DNA of 27,231 nucleotides from Candidatus Moranbacteria bacterium RIFCSPLOWO2_12_FULL_48_12 (GTDB lineage: Bacteria > Patescibacteriota > Minisyncoccia > Moranbacterales > UBA1568). Numbering within the stretch: position 1 is the stretch's first letter; each line of letters starts with the position of its first letter. Positions 13,465 through 20,842 of this stretch are shown piece by piece. The notes beneath the pieces were generated by a model. It was not told the origin of the DNA and did no database searches. It saw nothing but the letters and a program-made list of their open reading frames with translations. The DNA lies in the NCBI GenBank assembly GCA_001784735.1, contig MFSB01000013.1:1-27231 (forward strand), written 5' to 3'. A program made the translations under genes and the position numbers.

Positions 13465-14920
13465 ATTTCCGCCGCATCCGCTTTCTCATCATCACGATAC
13501 CAAAAAACAGGAGTATATACCATATGAGAAGCGCTCCCCCGCCAAGAGACATCTCTACCGCGGCGTTCGGCAATGCGCTGAGCCGTTCGACAGCGTATGT
13601 GATAACGCGCAAGAAAAAATACGCGATGGCAGCCGGCAGTACATGGAGTCCCGGCAAGAAAAAGAATGCCAGGGCTGAAACGAACCCCAGCGCCATAGCA
13701 TACGGTACCAGCGAAAGAAGAAGAACATTGGCCAGAAGCGCCCAGGGAGTAAAAATGTGAAATTGATAGATGAGCACCGGCACCACAAAGAACTCGACGG
13801 AGAGCGTGAGAAAAAATATCTCGACCAGACCCTTGCCCAGAAATTCTCTAGAGAGAAATTGATCCAGGAATGGTGCCGCAGCGATGATCCCCAATGTCGC
13901 CAAGAATGAAAGCTGAAAGCCGATATCATAGCGCAGAAGGAGCGGTTGAAAGAAAAGCATGAGCGCCGCGGCAAGTAAGAGCATATTCACTCCCCGCGAC
14001 AAGCGACCGGCAAAAAAGGCGGCAAACGCACAAAGTCCCATAATACCCGCACGAACCGCCGACGCCGGAGCGCCCACAAGAAAAACGAAGAAAATAATTC
14101 CCAGAGCCGCGAAAAGGAACGCCTGCCTCCGCCACAGGCCGATACCGATGCCGAGGATCACAAATCCCTGGGCAATAAGGGCGATATTGTATCCAGAAAT
14201 AGCCACGATATGCGAGAGACCTACCCGCACAAAAGCTGCTTTGAGCGTTTCCGGCAGACGATTATCTCCTCCCACGATAAGTCCAAGGGCTAGTCCCGCT
14301 TCCGGCTGGGGCAGACTTTTTTCCAGCGCCTTTTCAAAAGCGTGTTTCGGCCAGAAAAAAAATCGTATGAAGCGTCCTGTGGTATCTTCCGGCAAGACTG
14401 CCCACGATGATGCCTTGCGGCAAACATATCCGATATCATCTTTGGCCAGGAACATCCGATAATCGAAAGCCGGATCGAAGTTTTCCGGCAACTCCAGCAC
14501 GCAGGAAAATGAGACGCGCGCTCCGGAAGCGAGGGCAACAGTTTTCGGCGCCTGCCAGAGGATTTTTTCCGAAGGACACTTGCTCCTTTCGCATACTTCC
14601 ATCCGAACGATGATCTGATGGTAGAAACTTTTCTCTTCCGAATCACTGACGGCGCGCCCTACGCCAGAAACCTCCCGGGCTTGTATATTCCCCGCGTGAA
14701 AATGCTCCAGCGACTGCATAATAGAAAAAACACCAAAGGCAAACAACAGAAGAGGAAAGAGAAGAAGAAAAATATTCTTTCGCGGAAATGTCACTGCTAC
14801 CGATCCCCACACGGCGATACCAAGAAGAAGCATCCACCCCGAGACAACAAAAAAAGAGCCCGCAAAAACTCCTCCGATATACCCAAGCAATGCCAAAAGA
14901 AAAACCTGATCCTTGCGCAT
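13439..14920 (-). CDS. comEC: ComEC/Rec2 DNA-uptake channel protein
   Basis: ComEC forms the inner-membrane channel for single-stranded DNA in natural transformation. The product, about 493 residues, has two N-terminal membrane helices, an extracytoplasmic soluble domain (about 65-190, with CERSKCP), and then the competence domain. Its motifs ALGLIVGGDNRLP, HIVAISGYNIALI and GAPASAVRAGIM are diagnostic; about eight further hydrophobic helices follow. The beta-lactamase-like domain is encoded separately just downstream. The ATG at 14920 gives the usual MRKDQVFLLALLG start; a TTG at 14944 would add eight residues. The start codon lies inside an arm of the inverted repeat at 14918-15046. Possible promoter: TTGAAG (14996-14991), 17 bases, TAATTT (14973-14968). 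Confidence 0.92.
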   Translation of the reverse strand: MRKDQVFLLALLGYIGGVFAGSFFVVSGWMLLLGIAVWGSVAVTFPRKNIFLLLFPLLLFAFGVFSIMQSLEHFHAGNIQAREVSGVGRAVSDSEEKSFYHQIIVRMEVCERSKCPSEKILWQAPKTVALASGARVSFSCVLELPENFDPAFDYRMFLAKDDIGYVCRKASSWAVLPEDTTGRFIRFFFWPKHAFEKALEKSLPQPEAGLALGLIVGGDNRLPETLKAAFVRVGLSHIVAISGYNIALIAQGFVILGIGIGLWRRQAFLFAALGIIFFVFLVGAPASAVRAGIMGLCAFAAFFAGRLSRGVNMLLLAAALMLFFQPLLLRYDIGFQLSFLATLGIIAAAPFLDQFLSREFLGKGLVEIFFLTLSVEFFVVPVLIYQFHIFTPWALLANVLLLSLVPYAMALGFVSALAFFFLPGLHVLPAAIAYFFLRVITYAVERLSALPNAAVEMSLGGGALLIWYILLFFGIVMMRKRMRRKYVQTKNLP

Positions 14921-15046
14921 ACCCGGCCAGTGAAACTTCGACAATTTCCTAAAGAAACTACCAAAATAAATTATTACTTAATATCTTCGGCTTCAAGTTT
15001 ATTTTCTGAATTCTAAATCCCAGTCGAAGTTCTACTGCTGGGCATA
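14918..15046. repeat. Inverted repeat pair A around the comEC start
   Basis: The left arm at 14918-14942 (TACCCGGCCAGTGAAACTTC then GAC) and the right arm at 15023-15046 (GTCGAAGTTCTACTGCTGGG then CATA) are imperfect inverted repeats about 80 bases apart. The left arm contains the comEC start codon on minus; the right arm supplies the TAG stop codon of the DUF167 gene. The related pair at 19216-19346 carries CTTCAAC/GTTGAAG where this pair has CTTCGAC/GTCGAAG. Confidence 0.6.
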
Positions 15047-15265
15047 CTCGGGAAGCTCTACAATCTTTTTACGGCTGGTCACTCCGGATATGATGTGAAT
15101 CAAACTCGGTGCGACATCAAAATGCTTTCCCAGGAGCTTTATCAGTTGTTCGTTCGCTTTATTGTCCTCTGGCGCCTTAGTCAGTCGTACGCGATATTCC
15201 CCTTCCGAGATTTTTTCTATCTCTGTCTTTGAAGCTTTCGGAATGACCTTTACGAAGATCTTCAT
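15032..15265 (-). CDS. DUF167 (YggU-like) family protein
   Basis: Small proteins of this family (77 residues here, close to the usual ~75-100) have a conserved alpha/beta fold of unknown role. The family pattern is clear: MKIFVKVIPKASKTEIEKI, then EYRVRLTKAPEDNKANEQLI and a C-terminal IISGVTSRKKIVEL. The gene begins five bases after the nrdR stop codon, so the two are cotranscribed. Its last codons and TAG stop lie within a dispersed repeat arm. Confidence 0.93.
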   Translation of the reverse strand: MKIFVKVIPKASKTEIEKISEGEYRVRLTKAPEDNKANEQLIKLLGKHFDVAPSLIHIISGVTSRKKIVELPEYAQQ

Positions 15266-15270
15266 TTTGT

Positions 15271-15717
15271 TTATTCCAATGTTTCCAAAGCTTTGAGGAA
15301 ACTCTTGGCGCTACCAAAAGATTTGTACACGGACGCAAAACGGATGTAGGCCACTTCATCTGCTTCTTTTAATTTCTGCATAACGAGCGTGCCTATTTCT
15401 CGGCTAGAAATTTCATCCGCTTTCTTTTTATGCAACTCATATTCTATTTCCCCCATAATTTTTTCAATCCGTTCTTCTGCTCCGGGGCGCTTCACAAAGG
15501 CTCGCTGTAAACCATGTTCGATTTTTGTACGATCATATTCCTCCTTACGCCCATCCTTTTTAATGATCTGTAAACGAAAAATCTCCACTTCTTCATAAGT
15601 GCTGAAGCGGGCTTGGCATTTCTCACATTCGCGGCGGCGGCGGATGGCTCGGCCTTCCTGCGTATCGCGCGAATCGATAACCTTAGTTTCTGAATGGTTG
15701 CAGAATGGGCAATGCAT
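15271..15717 (-). CDS. nrdR: Transcriptional repressor NrdR
   Basis: NrdR represses ribonucleotide reductase genes in response to dATP/ATP. The 148-residue product has the N-terminal zinc ribbon with Cys3, Cys6, Cys31 and Cys34 (MHCPFCNHSETKVIDSR, then RRRECEKCQARFSTYE) and an ATP-cone domain with the usual VxKxDGxxExYDRxKI pattern (IIKKDGRKEEYDRTKI). The usual length is about 150. An in-frame upstream extension reads through an intergenic repeat and is rejected. No reductase gene is in the window. Confidence 0.96.
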   Translation of the reverse strand: MHCPFCNHSETKVIDSRDTQEGRAIRRRRECEKCQARFSTYEEVEIFRLQIIKKDGRKEEYDRTKIEHGLQRAFVKRPGAEERIEKIMGEIEYELHKKKADEISSREIGTLVMQKLKEADEVAYIRFASVYKSFGSAKSFLKALETLE

Positions 15718-15836
15718 AAGGAAGATAATGGATAAGTGATAAATGATGAGAGATAAGCAAAATACGGGATAAGTAATTTCTCCATCACGCATCACTCACC
15801 CGCTTCGCCGGGGCTTCAGCGAGGCGAGTCATGCAT
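15718..15836. repeat. Low-complexity tract plus GC-rich repeat core upstream of nrdR
   Basis: GATAA-type units (15724-15773, such as GATAATGGATAAGTGATAAA) are followed by a GC-rich segment (about 15797-15831) ending GAGGCGAGTCATGCAT. This resembles the core at 5403-5437 that ends GGCGAGACGGGTCATT and is likewise beside low-complexity sequence. Confidence 0.45.
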
Positions 15837-15879
15837 CTTGCATCTCTTGCTTACAGTATACGCCGTTCTCTATAAAAGC

Positions 15880-15906
15880 AAAACGCCTCTCTTCTTGAGG
15901 CGTTTT
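15880..15906 (-). terminator. Intrinsic terminator of ftsZ, nearly symmetric
   Basis: AAAACGCCTC (15880-15889) and GAGGCGTTTT (15897-15906) form a 10-bp stem with a seven-base loop. On minus it ends in GTTTTGCTTTTAT. Because the stem ends are A/T runs it may also work on plus. Confidence 0.85.
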
Positions 15907-15923
15907 CTCATTTTAACAGAAAC

Positions 15924-17159
15924 TTACTTCTTCATCTTGCGCCGGATAAAAGCGGGAATTTCCAGATCTTCATCTTCCACCAGCTCTTTGGACTCGCTCC
16001 TCGGAGCGATACCGCGCGGCTGAATTTTCTCATCAATGATCATCACCGGCTGTTCCAATTTGCGGCTCGGAAAGCTCATCGTCTCTTCCAGCACTTCTTC
16101 TTCTCTGACCACTTCTTCCGTCGTGGAAGAAACAAAACGGGATTTGGAATGGGCTACATTCGCCCGGTTGGTAATGAGTCCCGCGGAAGGCTCTTTGACC
16201 CGAGCGATATCGAATCCGGTGGCTATCACGGTAATCTGAATTTCCCCTTTGCGGATCTGGTCATCCGTCACGGCACCGAAGATAACTTTGGCATTCGGAT
16301 CGATGTTTTCAGTAATAATGCTGGCCGCTTCATTGATTTCCAGCATCGTGAGATCGCTCGAACCCGAAATATTGAACAACACGCCTTTGGCACCGTCGAT
16401 AGAGAGCTCGAGAAGCGGACTATTGATCGCGGCCTTGGCGGCCTCTATGGCACGGTTATCCCCAGAGGCGATCCCGATGCCCATGAGCGCGCTGCCGCTA
16501 TCCTCCATAATGGCTCGTACATCGGCAAAGTCGACATTCACGATGCCCGGCTTGGTAATCAGATCGGAAATACCCTGCACTCCCTGGCGGAGCACATCGT
16601 CGACGATGCGAAAGGCATTGACGAGCGTGGTTTTGCGGTCGATGATCGTCAAAAGTTTGTCATTGGGAATAGTGATGAGCGTATCCACCCGATCTTTCAG
16701 ATTTTCCAAAGCCTCATCGGCGATAGCGCGGCGCTGGGAACCCTCAAATGCGAATGGCTTGGTAACGACGCCCACGGTGAGCGCTCCGAGCTCCTTGGCA
16801 GTCTCCGCCACAATCGGCGCGGCACCGGAACCTGTCCCGCCGCCCAGTCCGCACGTCACAAACACCATATCCGCACCTTTCAATACTTCTTGGATTTCAT
16901 CGCGGTTCTCTTCGGCTGCCTGACGGCCAATTTCCGGATTCATTCCAGCACCCAATCCTTTGGTCAGATTTTTTCCGATGTGGATCTTTTCCTGCGCCTT
17001 GGAATTATGGAGCGCCTGAGCATCCGTATTGATAGCCACGAATTCGACGCCTTTGATTTTGGCATCAATCATGCGCGTAATGCCGTTGCCGCCAGAACCG
17101 CCCACACCTACCACCTTGATCTTCGCAAAAGTCTCAATGTCAGGTTTGATCTCTGCCAT
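15924..17159 (-). CDS. ftsZ: Cell division protein FtsZ
   Basis: FtsZ is the tubulin-like GTPase that forms the division ring. The 411-residue product has VGVGGSGGNGITRM near the start, the tubulin signature GGGTGSG at 106-112 and the T7 loop NVDFADVR at 208-215. After a variable linker comes a conserved C-terminal peptide (DLEIPAFIRRKMKK) that normally binds FtsA and other partners. An AAGGGG ribosome binding site precedes the ATG by seven bases. It is downstream of ftsA with a 227-base gap containing its own predicted promoter. No mur or other division genes are adjacent. Confidence 0.98.
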   Translation of the reverse strand: MAEIKPDIETFAKIKVVGVGGSGGNGITRMIDAKIKGVEFVAINTDAQALHNSKAQEKIHIGKNLTKGLGAGMNPEIGRQAAEENRDEIQEVLKGADMVFVTCGLGGGTGSGAAPIVAETAKELGALTVGVVTKPFAFEGSQRRAIADEALENLKDRVDTLITIPNDKLLTIIDRKTTLVNAFRIVDDVLRQGVQGISDLITKPGIVNVDFADVRAIMEDSGSALMGIGIASGDNRAIEAAKAAINSPLLELSIDGAKGVLFNISGSSDLTMLEINEAASIITENIDPNAKVIFGAVTDDQIRKGEIQITVIATGFDIARVKEPSAGLITNRANVAHSKSRFVSSTTEEVVREEEVLEETMSFPSRKLEQPVMIIDEKIQPRGIAPRSESKELVEDEDLEIPAFIRRKMKK

Positions 17160-17268
17160 ATGTGTCCCCTTTTAAAAAGGTTGGTTAAGTAATTGTTCCA
17201 TCCATTGCCTGTCGCGCTCTTTCTCTCCCGAAACCCATGCCCCAAAGAAGCAAGTTTCTTGAAGTGTC

Positions 17269-17298
17269 ACTCTATCACAAGGTTAGAAAGCGTGTCAA
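17269..17298 (-). promoter_or_regulatory. Predicted promoter of ftsZ
   Basis: On minus, TTGACA (17298-17293) and TAGAGT (17274-17269) are 18 bases apart. The -10 box is weak. This would give an ftsZ leader of about 100 bases. Confidence 0.5.
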
Positions 17299-17386
17299 GG
17301 TAGCGAAAAAACGCAGAAAAACATCAGCTTTCTGAAAAAATGTAGCTTGTATTTTTCTCTTTATTTTCTCTCTCCCGCCAATACCC

Positions 17387-18622
17387 CTATGGGAGAAATT
17401 TTTTTGCTAAGCGTCTCACTTTCATCATCATACCATGCATCATGTTCGGAGAAAATGTATGTTTATTCACACGGTTGGCCTGCGCCAAAAGAAGAAGGCC
17501 GACAACCGTCGCGAACTGCGGAGTATCCACCTGATCCAAAATGCCTCCGAGCGGTTTCGGATATCCGATTTGCACAGGTAGCCGGAGCACTCTTTTCGCC
17601 AGCTCGACTGCCCCCGGCAAAAGCGCTCCCCCGCCAGTCAGGATTGCACCGCCCGGCAGCAATTCCTCGCGGCCGATGCTTTTCAATTCTGAATTGACAA
17701 CGTTCAAAATTTCTTCGAAACGCGCTTCGATGATTTCTGCGATATGCTGGCGTGATACCACGGCATCCTCCTGCGAGTCGAACAGAGAGAGATCAACCTC
17801 ATCTTTTTTCCCTATCTCATCCGGCAGTGCGCTTCCATACTGCAGCTTCACCGCTTCGGCCACTTCAATAGAGGTTCTTAGACCGATAGCGATATCGTTG
17901 GTGATGTGGCCGCTGCCGACCGGCAGGATAGAAAGATGGAGCAAATCGCCGTCCTCGAAGACAACCATCGACGTCGTGCTGCCGCCGATATTGATGAGCA
18001 CTGCTCCCAGCTCTTTCTGCTTGGTACTCAAGACCGCTTCGGCAGACGCTATCGGTTCGACGACAAAGTTTTCGACGCTCACGCCAGCCTGCTCAAGGCT
18101 CCGGGAAATATTTTTCAAATGAGACGTGCTCCCGCTCACTATGAGGGCATTCATTTCCAGCCGGACGCCATGCATGCCGAGAGGATCCTTGATATTTTTC
18201 TGATCATCGAGACGATAGTCTCTGGGAATAACGTGGATAATCTCACGGTTGAGAGGCATCGTCAGGCGCGCCCGTACTTCATCCATTACCCGTGTCATAT
18301 CATCTTCCGTCACTTCCCCATCAGCGCGTCCCACGGCCACGACGCCCAAGGCGTTTTGACAGATTATCTCCGTTCCGCTGATGCTTACAACAACATCTTC
18401 TGCCGCATGGCCGGCCATACGTTCGGCCTGTTCCAGCGCGATATTGCACGCCTTGGCGACGCTATCCGTATCTACCACCACCCCCCGGCGCATACCAAAA
18501 GAAGGCGTCCTACCCATACCGACGACGCGCAGCGGATCATCGCGAGAAATCTCTTGGGCAATCACTGCCCGAATTTCCGCAGAACCGATATCCAGACCGA
18601 CACAATAATGACCTCTCGACAT
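17387..18622 (-). CDS. ftsA: Cell division protein FtsA
   Basis: FtsA is the actin-like protein that tethers FtsZ to the membrane. The 411-residue product has YCVGLDIGSAEIRAVI (phosphate 1), a 1C/SHS2 region around 80-160, INIGGSTTSMVVF (phosphate 2) and AILTGGGALLPG (adenosine motif). It ends in a basic amphipathic helix (MKVRRLAKKFLP), the usual membrane anchor. ATG 18622 gives the family start MSRGHYCVGLDIGS; an in-frame ATG ten codons earlier is less likely. It lies upstream of ftsZ on the same strand with a long leader of its own. Confidence 0.96.
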   Translation of the reverse strand: MSRGHYCVGLDIGSAEIRAVIAQEISRDDPLRVVGMGRTPSFGMRRGVVVDTDSVAKACNIALEQAERMAGHAAEDVVVSISGTEIICQNALGVVAVGRADGEVTEDDMTRVMDEVRARLTMPLNREIIHVIPRDYRLDDQKNIKDPLGMHGVRLEMNALIVSGSTSHLKNISRSLEQAGVSVENFVVEPIASAEAVLSTKQKELGAVLINIGGSTTSMVVFEDGDLLHLSILPVGSGHITNDIAIGLRTSIEVAEAVKLQYGSALPDEIGKKDEVDLSLFDSQEDAVVSRQHIAEIIEARFEEILNVVNSELKSIGREELLPGGAILTGGGALLPGAVELAKRVLRLPVQIGYPKPLGGILDQVDTPQFATVVGLLLLAQANRVNKHTFSPNMMHGMMMKVRRLAKKFLP

Positions 18623-18813
18623 ACTCAGGTGTGAAATTTCGAATAAAATCAATACTCAACCTTATATATGCTTATTTTTACTTCTAAAACACATCCCCAC
18701 GAGCGAAACTCCGGGTGCTTTCGCTTTCAGAGCTCTGCTGCCGGTAACAGTAAAGAAAAACAAGCTAAAACCGAACACAAAACTCGCCTATGAAAACAGG
18801 GCTCTCCGTGCAT

Positions 18814-18841
18814 ATTATACCTCGAAAAGTCGCAAACGCAA
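18814..18841 (-). promoter_or_regulatory. Predicted promoter of ftsA
   Basis: On minus a perfect TATAAT (18819-18814) lies 16 bases after a weak TTGCGT. The resulting leader of about 185 bases contains AGCGAAA/TTTCGCT and the palindrome CAGAGCTCTG. Confidence 0.5.
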
Positions 18842-18855
18842 AAAAGGAAAAATGA

Positions 18856-19218
18856 TTAGAATCGAAAAAACTCAGCAAGATAAGGCACGAAAATAGCTAC
18901 TCCGATAGCAACAGCCGCCAAAGAAACAAGCAGCACCGCTGCTGCCATCACGTCTTTGATAGCGCGCGCGTATGGATGGATACGCGGCTTCAGAATATCT
19001 GTCACCCGTTCCAATGCCGTGTTAGCCAGCTCCAAAGTCAATACCAAGGCGACAGAAAGAATGATCAAAGCGCGTTCCAGCCCAGACAACGGGAAGAAAA
19101 ACATGAGTATAACAGCCAATGTTCCACCGATGGTATCAATTTGAAAATTCCTTTCATTGCGCAAAGCGAAAAGAATACCTCTGAACGCATGCGAGAAGCT
19201 TCTTATCAGTCGGCTCAT
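18856..19218 (-). CDS. dgkA: Diacylglycerol/undecaprenol kinase family protein
   Basis: Small integral-membrane kinases of this family phosphorylate diacylglycerol or undecaprenol, recycling lipid carriers for wall synthesis. The 120-residue product has the N-terminal FSHAFRGILFALRNERNFQI, the family core ELANTALERVTD with its catalytic Glu, and KDVMAAAVLL. Three hydrophobic helices (about 31-50, 53-70, 92-118) complete the usual topology. The ATG at 19218 matches the family start and lies within an arm of inverted repeat pair B; a longer in-frame reading upstream begins at TTG and crosses the repeat. A TATAAT at 19373-19368 could serve as its promoter. Substrate choice cannot be told from the sequence. 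Confidence 0.92.
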   Translation of the reverse strand: MSRLIRSFSHAFRGILFALRNERNFQIDTIGGTLAVILMFFFPLSGLERALIILSVALVLTLELANTALERVTDILKPRIHPYARAIKDVMAAAVLLVSLAAVAIGVAIFVPYLAEFFRF

Positions 19219-19346
19219 ACCCGGTAGTAGAACTTCAACGATCTCCGTAAAAACCTTAGAAGTTTGGATCAATGTTTACTCTTGTATTATTTCCGTTCTC
19301 ATCAAATTCCTCCAAATACCCAGTTGAAGTTTCACTGCCGGGCATA
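19216..19346. repeat. Inverted repeat pair B around the dgkA start
   Basis: The left arm 19216-19239 (CATACCCGGTAGTAGAACTT then CAAC) and right arm 19323-19346 (GTTGAAGTTTCACTGCCGGG then CATA) are inverted repeats with four differences over about 21 bases, spaced by 83 bases. The left arm contains the dgkA start codon. The AGTAGAAC and AGTGAAAC forms of the arm are swapped relative to pair A at 14918-15046, as if the unit were inserted in the opposite orientation. Confidence 0.6.
19256..19345 (-). CDS. Possible 29-residue peptide upstream of dgkA
   Basis: An ATG in the right arm of repeat pair B opens a frame MPGSETSTGYLEEFDENG followed by NNTRVNIDPNF and TAA. It is acidic and polar. No Shine-Dalgarno is seen, but TATAAT (19373-19368) lies about 23 bases upstream. 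The corresponding arm of pair A gives MPSSRTSTGI and stop, so the MPxSxTSTG start belongs to the repeat. It may be a repeat by-product or an upstream frame controlling dgkA. Confidence 0.25.
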   Translation of the reverse strand: MPGSETSTGYLEEFDENGNNTRVNIDPNF

Positions 19347-19383
19347 GGAAATCGTTTTGTTTCTTTCATTATACTCTCTTTGC

Positions 19384-19830
19384 CTACACAAGCATATCCG
19401 TCACTCTCTCCTGAATTGCAAACATCTCATCCTCGTGATCAAACCCCACCAAGTGCAACACGCCATGAGAAAAAATGTATATCATCTCGCGTTCAAGCGC
19501 CCCCCCGTCTTCCTCTGCCGCTTTCTCAATGAACGTCGGACAAAAAAAGATCTCCCCCAGAAAGATTTCCTCTTCCGCTGCCTGTTTGAGAGCGTCCCTA
19601 TCGACATACTCGCCGAAAGACAGGATGTCCGTCACGCTGTCCTTGCCGCGATACCTGGCATTCAGTTCTTGAATCCTCTCCGGCGTTACAGCCACGACGT
19701 TCAGGCTGATTTCCTTCCCCTGTAAGAAAGAAAAGCGGCACTCCTCCAAAGTCCGCGAGGCGACCCTCTGAAGAAAATCTTCTGAAAAAGGCGTCTCTAC
19801 TTCTGCGGTATATTCTAAAATAACGTGCAT
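19384..19830 (-). CDS. ybeY: Endoribonuclease YbeY (rRNA maturation factor)
   Basis: YbeY is a zinc metalloendoribonuclease involved in 16S rRNA 3'-end processing and ribosome quality control. The 148-residue product has the family zinc motif HGVLHLVGFDH, with His122, His126 and His132 as ligands, preceded by the conserved RGKDSVTDILSF and LGEIFF segments. Its length is typical. It starts four bases after the yqeY stop codon, so the two are cotranscribed. Confidence 0.96.
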   Translation of the reverse strand: MHVILEYTAEVETPFSEDFLQRVASRTLEECRFSFLQGKEISLNVVAVTPERIQELNARYRGKDSVTDILSFGEYVDRDALKQAAEEEIFLGEIFFCPTFIEKAAEEDGGALEREMIYIFSHGVLHLVGFDHEDEMFAIQERVTDMLV

Positions 19831-19834
19831 ATGG

Positions 19835-20287
19835 CTACGAAAGAAGGGATTCTACTACTCTTCTTACATCATCGCCCGTTGCTCGCCCAGCCACTTTCTT
19901 CATCACCATTCCCATCGCCTGTCCTATCTCTGACTTGGCAGTTATGCCAGATTCCTCGAGCGCTGCTGCGATAAGCGCCCGCAGCTCTTCCTCTGGCATC
20001 GCCTGGGGCAGATAGGCAGAAAGGACATTGAGTTCAGCTTCTTCTCTCAGAGCCAAGTCCTCGCGTGAACCTTTACGAAACTGTTCGATACTATCTTTGC
20101 GTTGTTTCGCCAGGCGACGTAGCACTTCTTCCACTTCATTATCGGCAAATTCAGCCGGAGTCTTGCGTTTCTCGATAGCCGCGTTTTTCACGGCGCTCAG
20201 GAGCAAACGGAGCGTATCGCGCCGAAGCGTATCACCCGCCTTCATAGCCTCTATCAAATGGGTGCCGATGGTTTCGTATAAAGCCAT
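19835..20287 (-). CDS. yqeY: GatB/YqeY-domain protein
   Basis: The 150-residue YqeY family resembles the tail domain of the amidotransferase subunit GatB, which contacts tRNA; the free-standing protein's role is not established. The pattern fits: MKAGDTLRRDTLRLLLSAVK near the start, then EVLRRLAKQRKDSIEQF, AELNVLSAYLPQAM and a C-terminal IGQAMGMVMKKVAGRATGDD. AGGA stands five bases before ATG 20287. It is followed directly by ybeY; upstream are the rpsU terminators and a 42-bp palindrome. Confidence 0.94.
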   Translation of the reverse strand: MALYETIGTHLIEAMKAGDTLRRDTLRLLLSAVKNAAIEKRKTPAEFADNEVEEVLRRLAKQRKDSIEQFRKGSREDLALREEAELNVLSAYLPQAMPEEELRALIAAALEESGITAKSEIGQAMGMVMKKVAGRATGDDVRRVVESLLS

Positions 20288-20383
20288 ACAATTCCTACAT
20301 AATAAACTTAGTACTTCTCTATCATACCAAAGTCCGCCTGAAATACAAATCTTCCGGATATACCTTTTTAATCCTAAAAACAA

Positions 20384-20425
20384 GAGATATTACTTTTCTT
20401 GCAATTGCAAGAAAAGTAATATCTC
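20384..20425. repeat. 42-bp perfect palindrome
   Basis: All 21 positions on each side of the GCAATTGC centre are complementary; the arms read GAGATATTACTTTTCTTGCA and its reverse complement. On minus it is followed by TTGTTTTTA, so it may act as an extra terminator, but two conventional terminators already lie between it and rpsU. Like the palindromes around the Cas2-like gene it is perfect and contains TTAC/GTAA, though its core differs. Confidence 0.9.
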
Positions 20426-20436
20426 AATAAAATACA

Positions 20437-20474
20437 AACAAAAAACAAAAGCCGCCTTTGTGAAGGGTGGCTTT
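20437..20474 (-). terminator. Second intrinsic terminator after rpsU
   Basis: On minus AAAGCCACCCTT pairs with AAGGCGGCTTT (20459-20448 region) with a small bulge, followed by TGTTTTTTGTTTG. Confidence 0.75.
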
Positions 20475-20481
20475 GAGCTGA

Positions 20482-20536
20482 AAAAAAATTTCTACCCGCG
20501 CACCAGTCTCACCAAAGCGGGATGGTGCGGGGTTCC
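20482..20536 (-). terminator. First intrinsic terminator after rpsU
   Basis: On minus CCCGCACCA pairs with TGGTGCGCGGG (one bulged base), and the stem is followed by TAGAAATTTTTTTTC. It begins about ten bases after the rpsU stop codon. Confidence 0.75.
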
Positions 20537-20544
20537 GTAAGACT

Positions 20545-20793
20545 TCACATTCTTTTTTTGATGTCGCGCAAGGCGTCTTCGTCGAATTTGCCGAGTTTCT
20601 TGAGACGATTGATTTCCTTGCGGATCTTCACTTTGTAGAGCGCTTCGGCGCGGCGCTTGTCGCGGCTCTGTTCTTCCACGTGAAAGCGCTGCTTGCGCAC
20701 TTGCCTCAAGACTCCGCTTTGCTGGACGCGCCGCGAAAAACGCCGGATGAGGCTTTCCGCGGTTTCTCTCTCTTTTCTCTTTACTTGGATCAT
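20545..20793 (-). CDS. rpsU: 30S ribosomal protein S21
   Basis: S21 binds the 30S platform near the anti-Shine-Dalgarno and helps initiation. The 82-residue product begins MIQVKRKERETAESLIRRFS and contains QQSGVLRQVRKQRFH, the family pattern; the remainder is a long basic helix. It has the best ribosome binding site in the window: AAGGAGG eight bases before the ATG. Possible promoter: TTGATA, 17 bases, TAGAGA, about 35-65 bases upstream. Two tandem terminators follow. Confidence 0.96.
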   Translation of the reverse strand: MIQVKRKERETAESLIRRFSRRVQQSGVLRQVRKQRFHVEEQSRDKRRAEALYKVKIRKEINRLKKLGKFDEDALRDIKKRM

Positions 20794-20842
20794 ACAAACG
20801 ACCTCCTTCCACTCATTTCTCTATTATTTATTGAAGAGACTA

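Noticed and set aside
16149..17192. 347-codon open frame on plus opposite ftsZ
   Set aside because: Antisense to conserved ftsZ with no family signature and no start signals.
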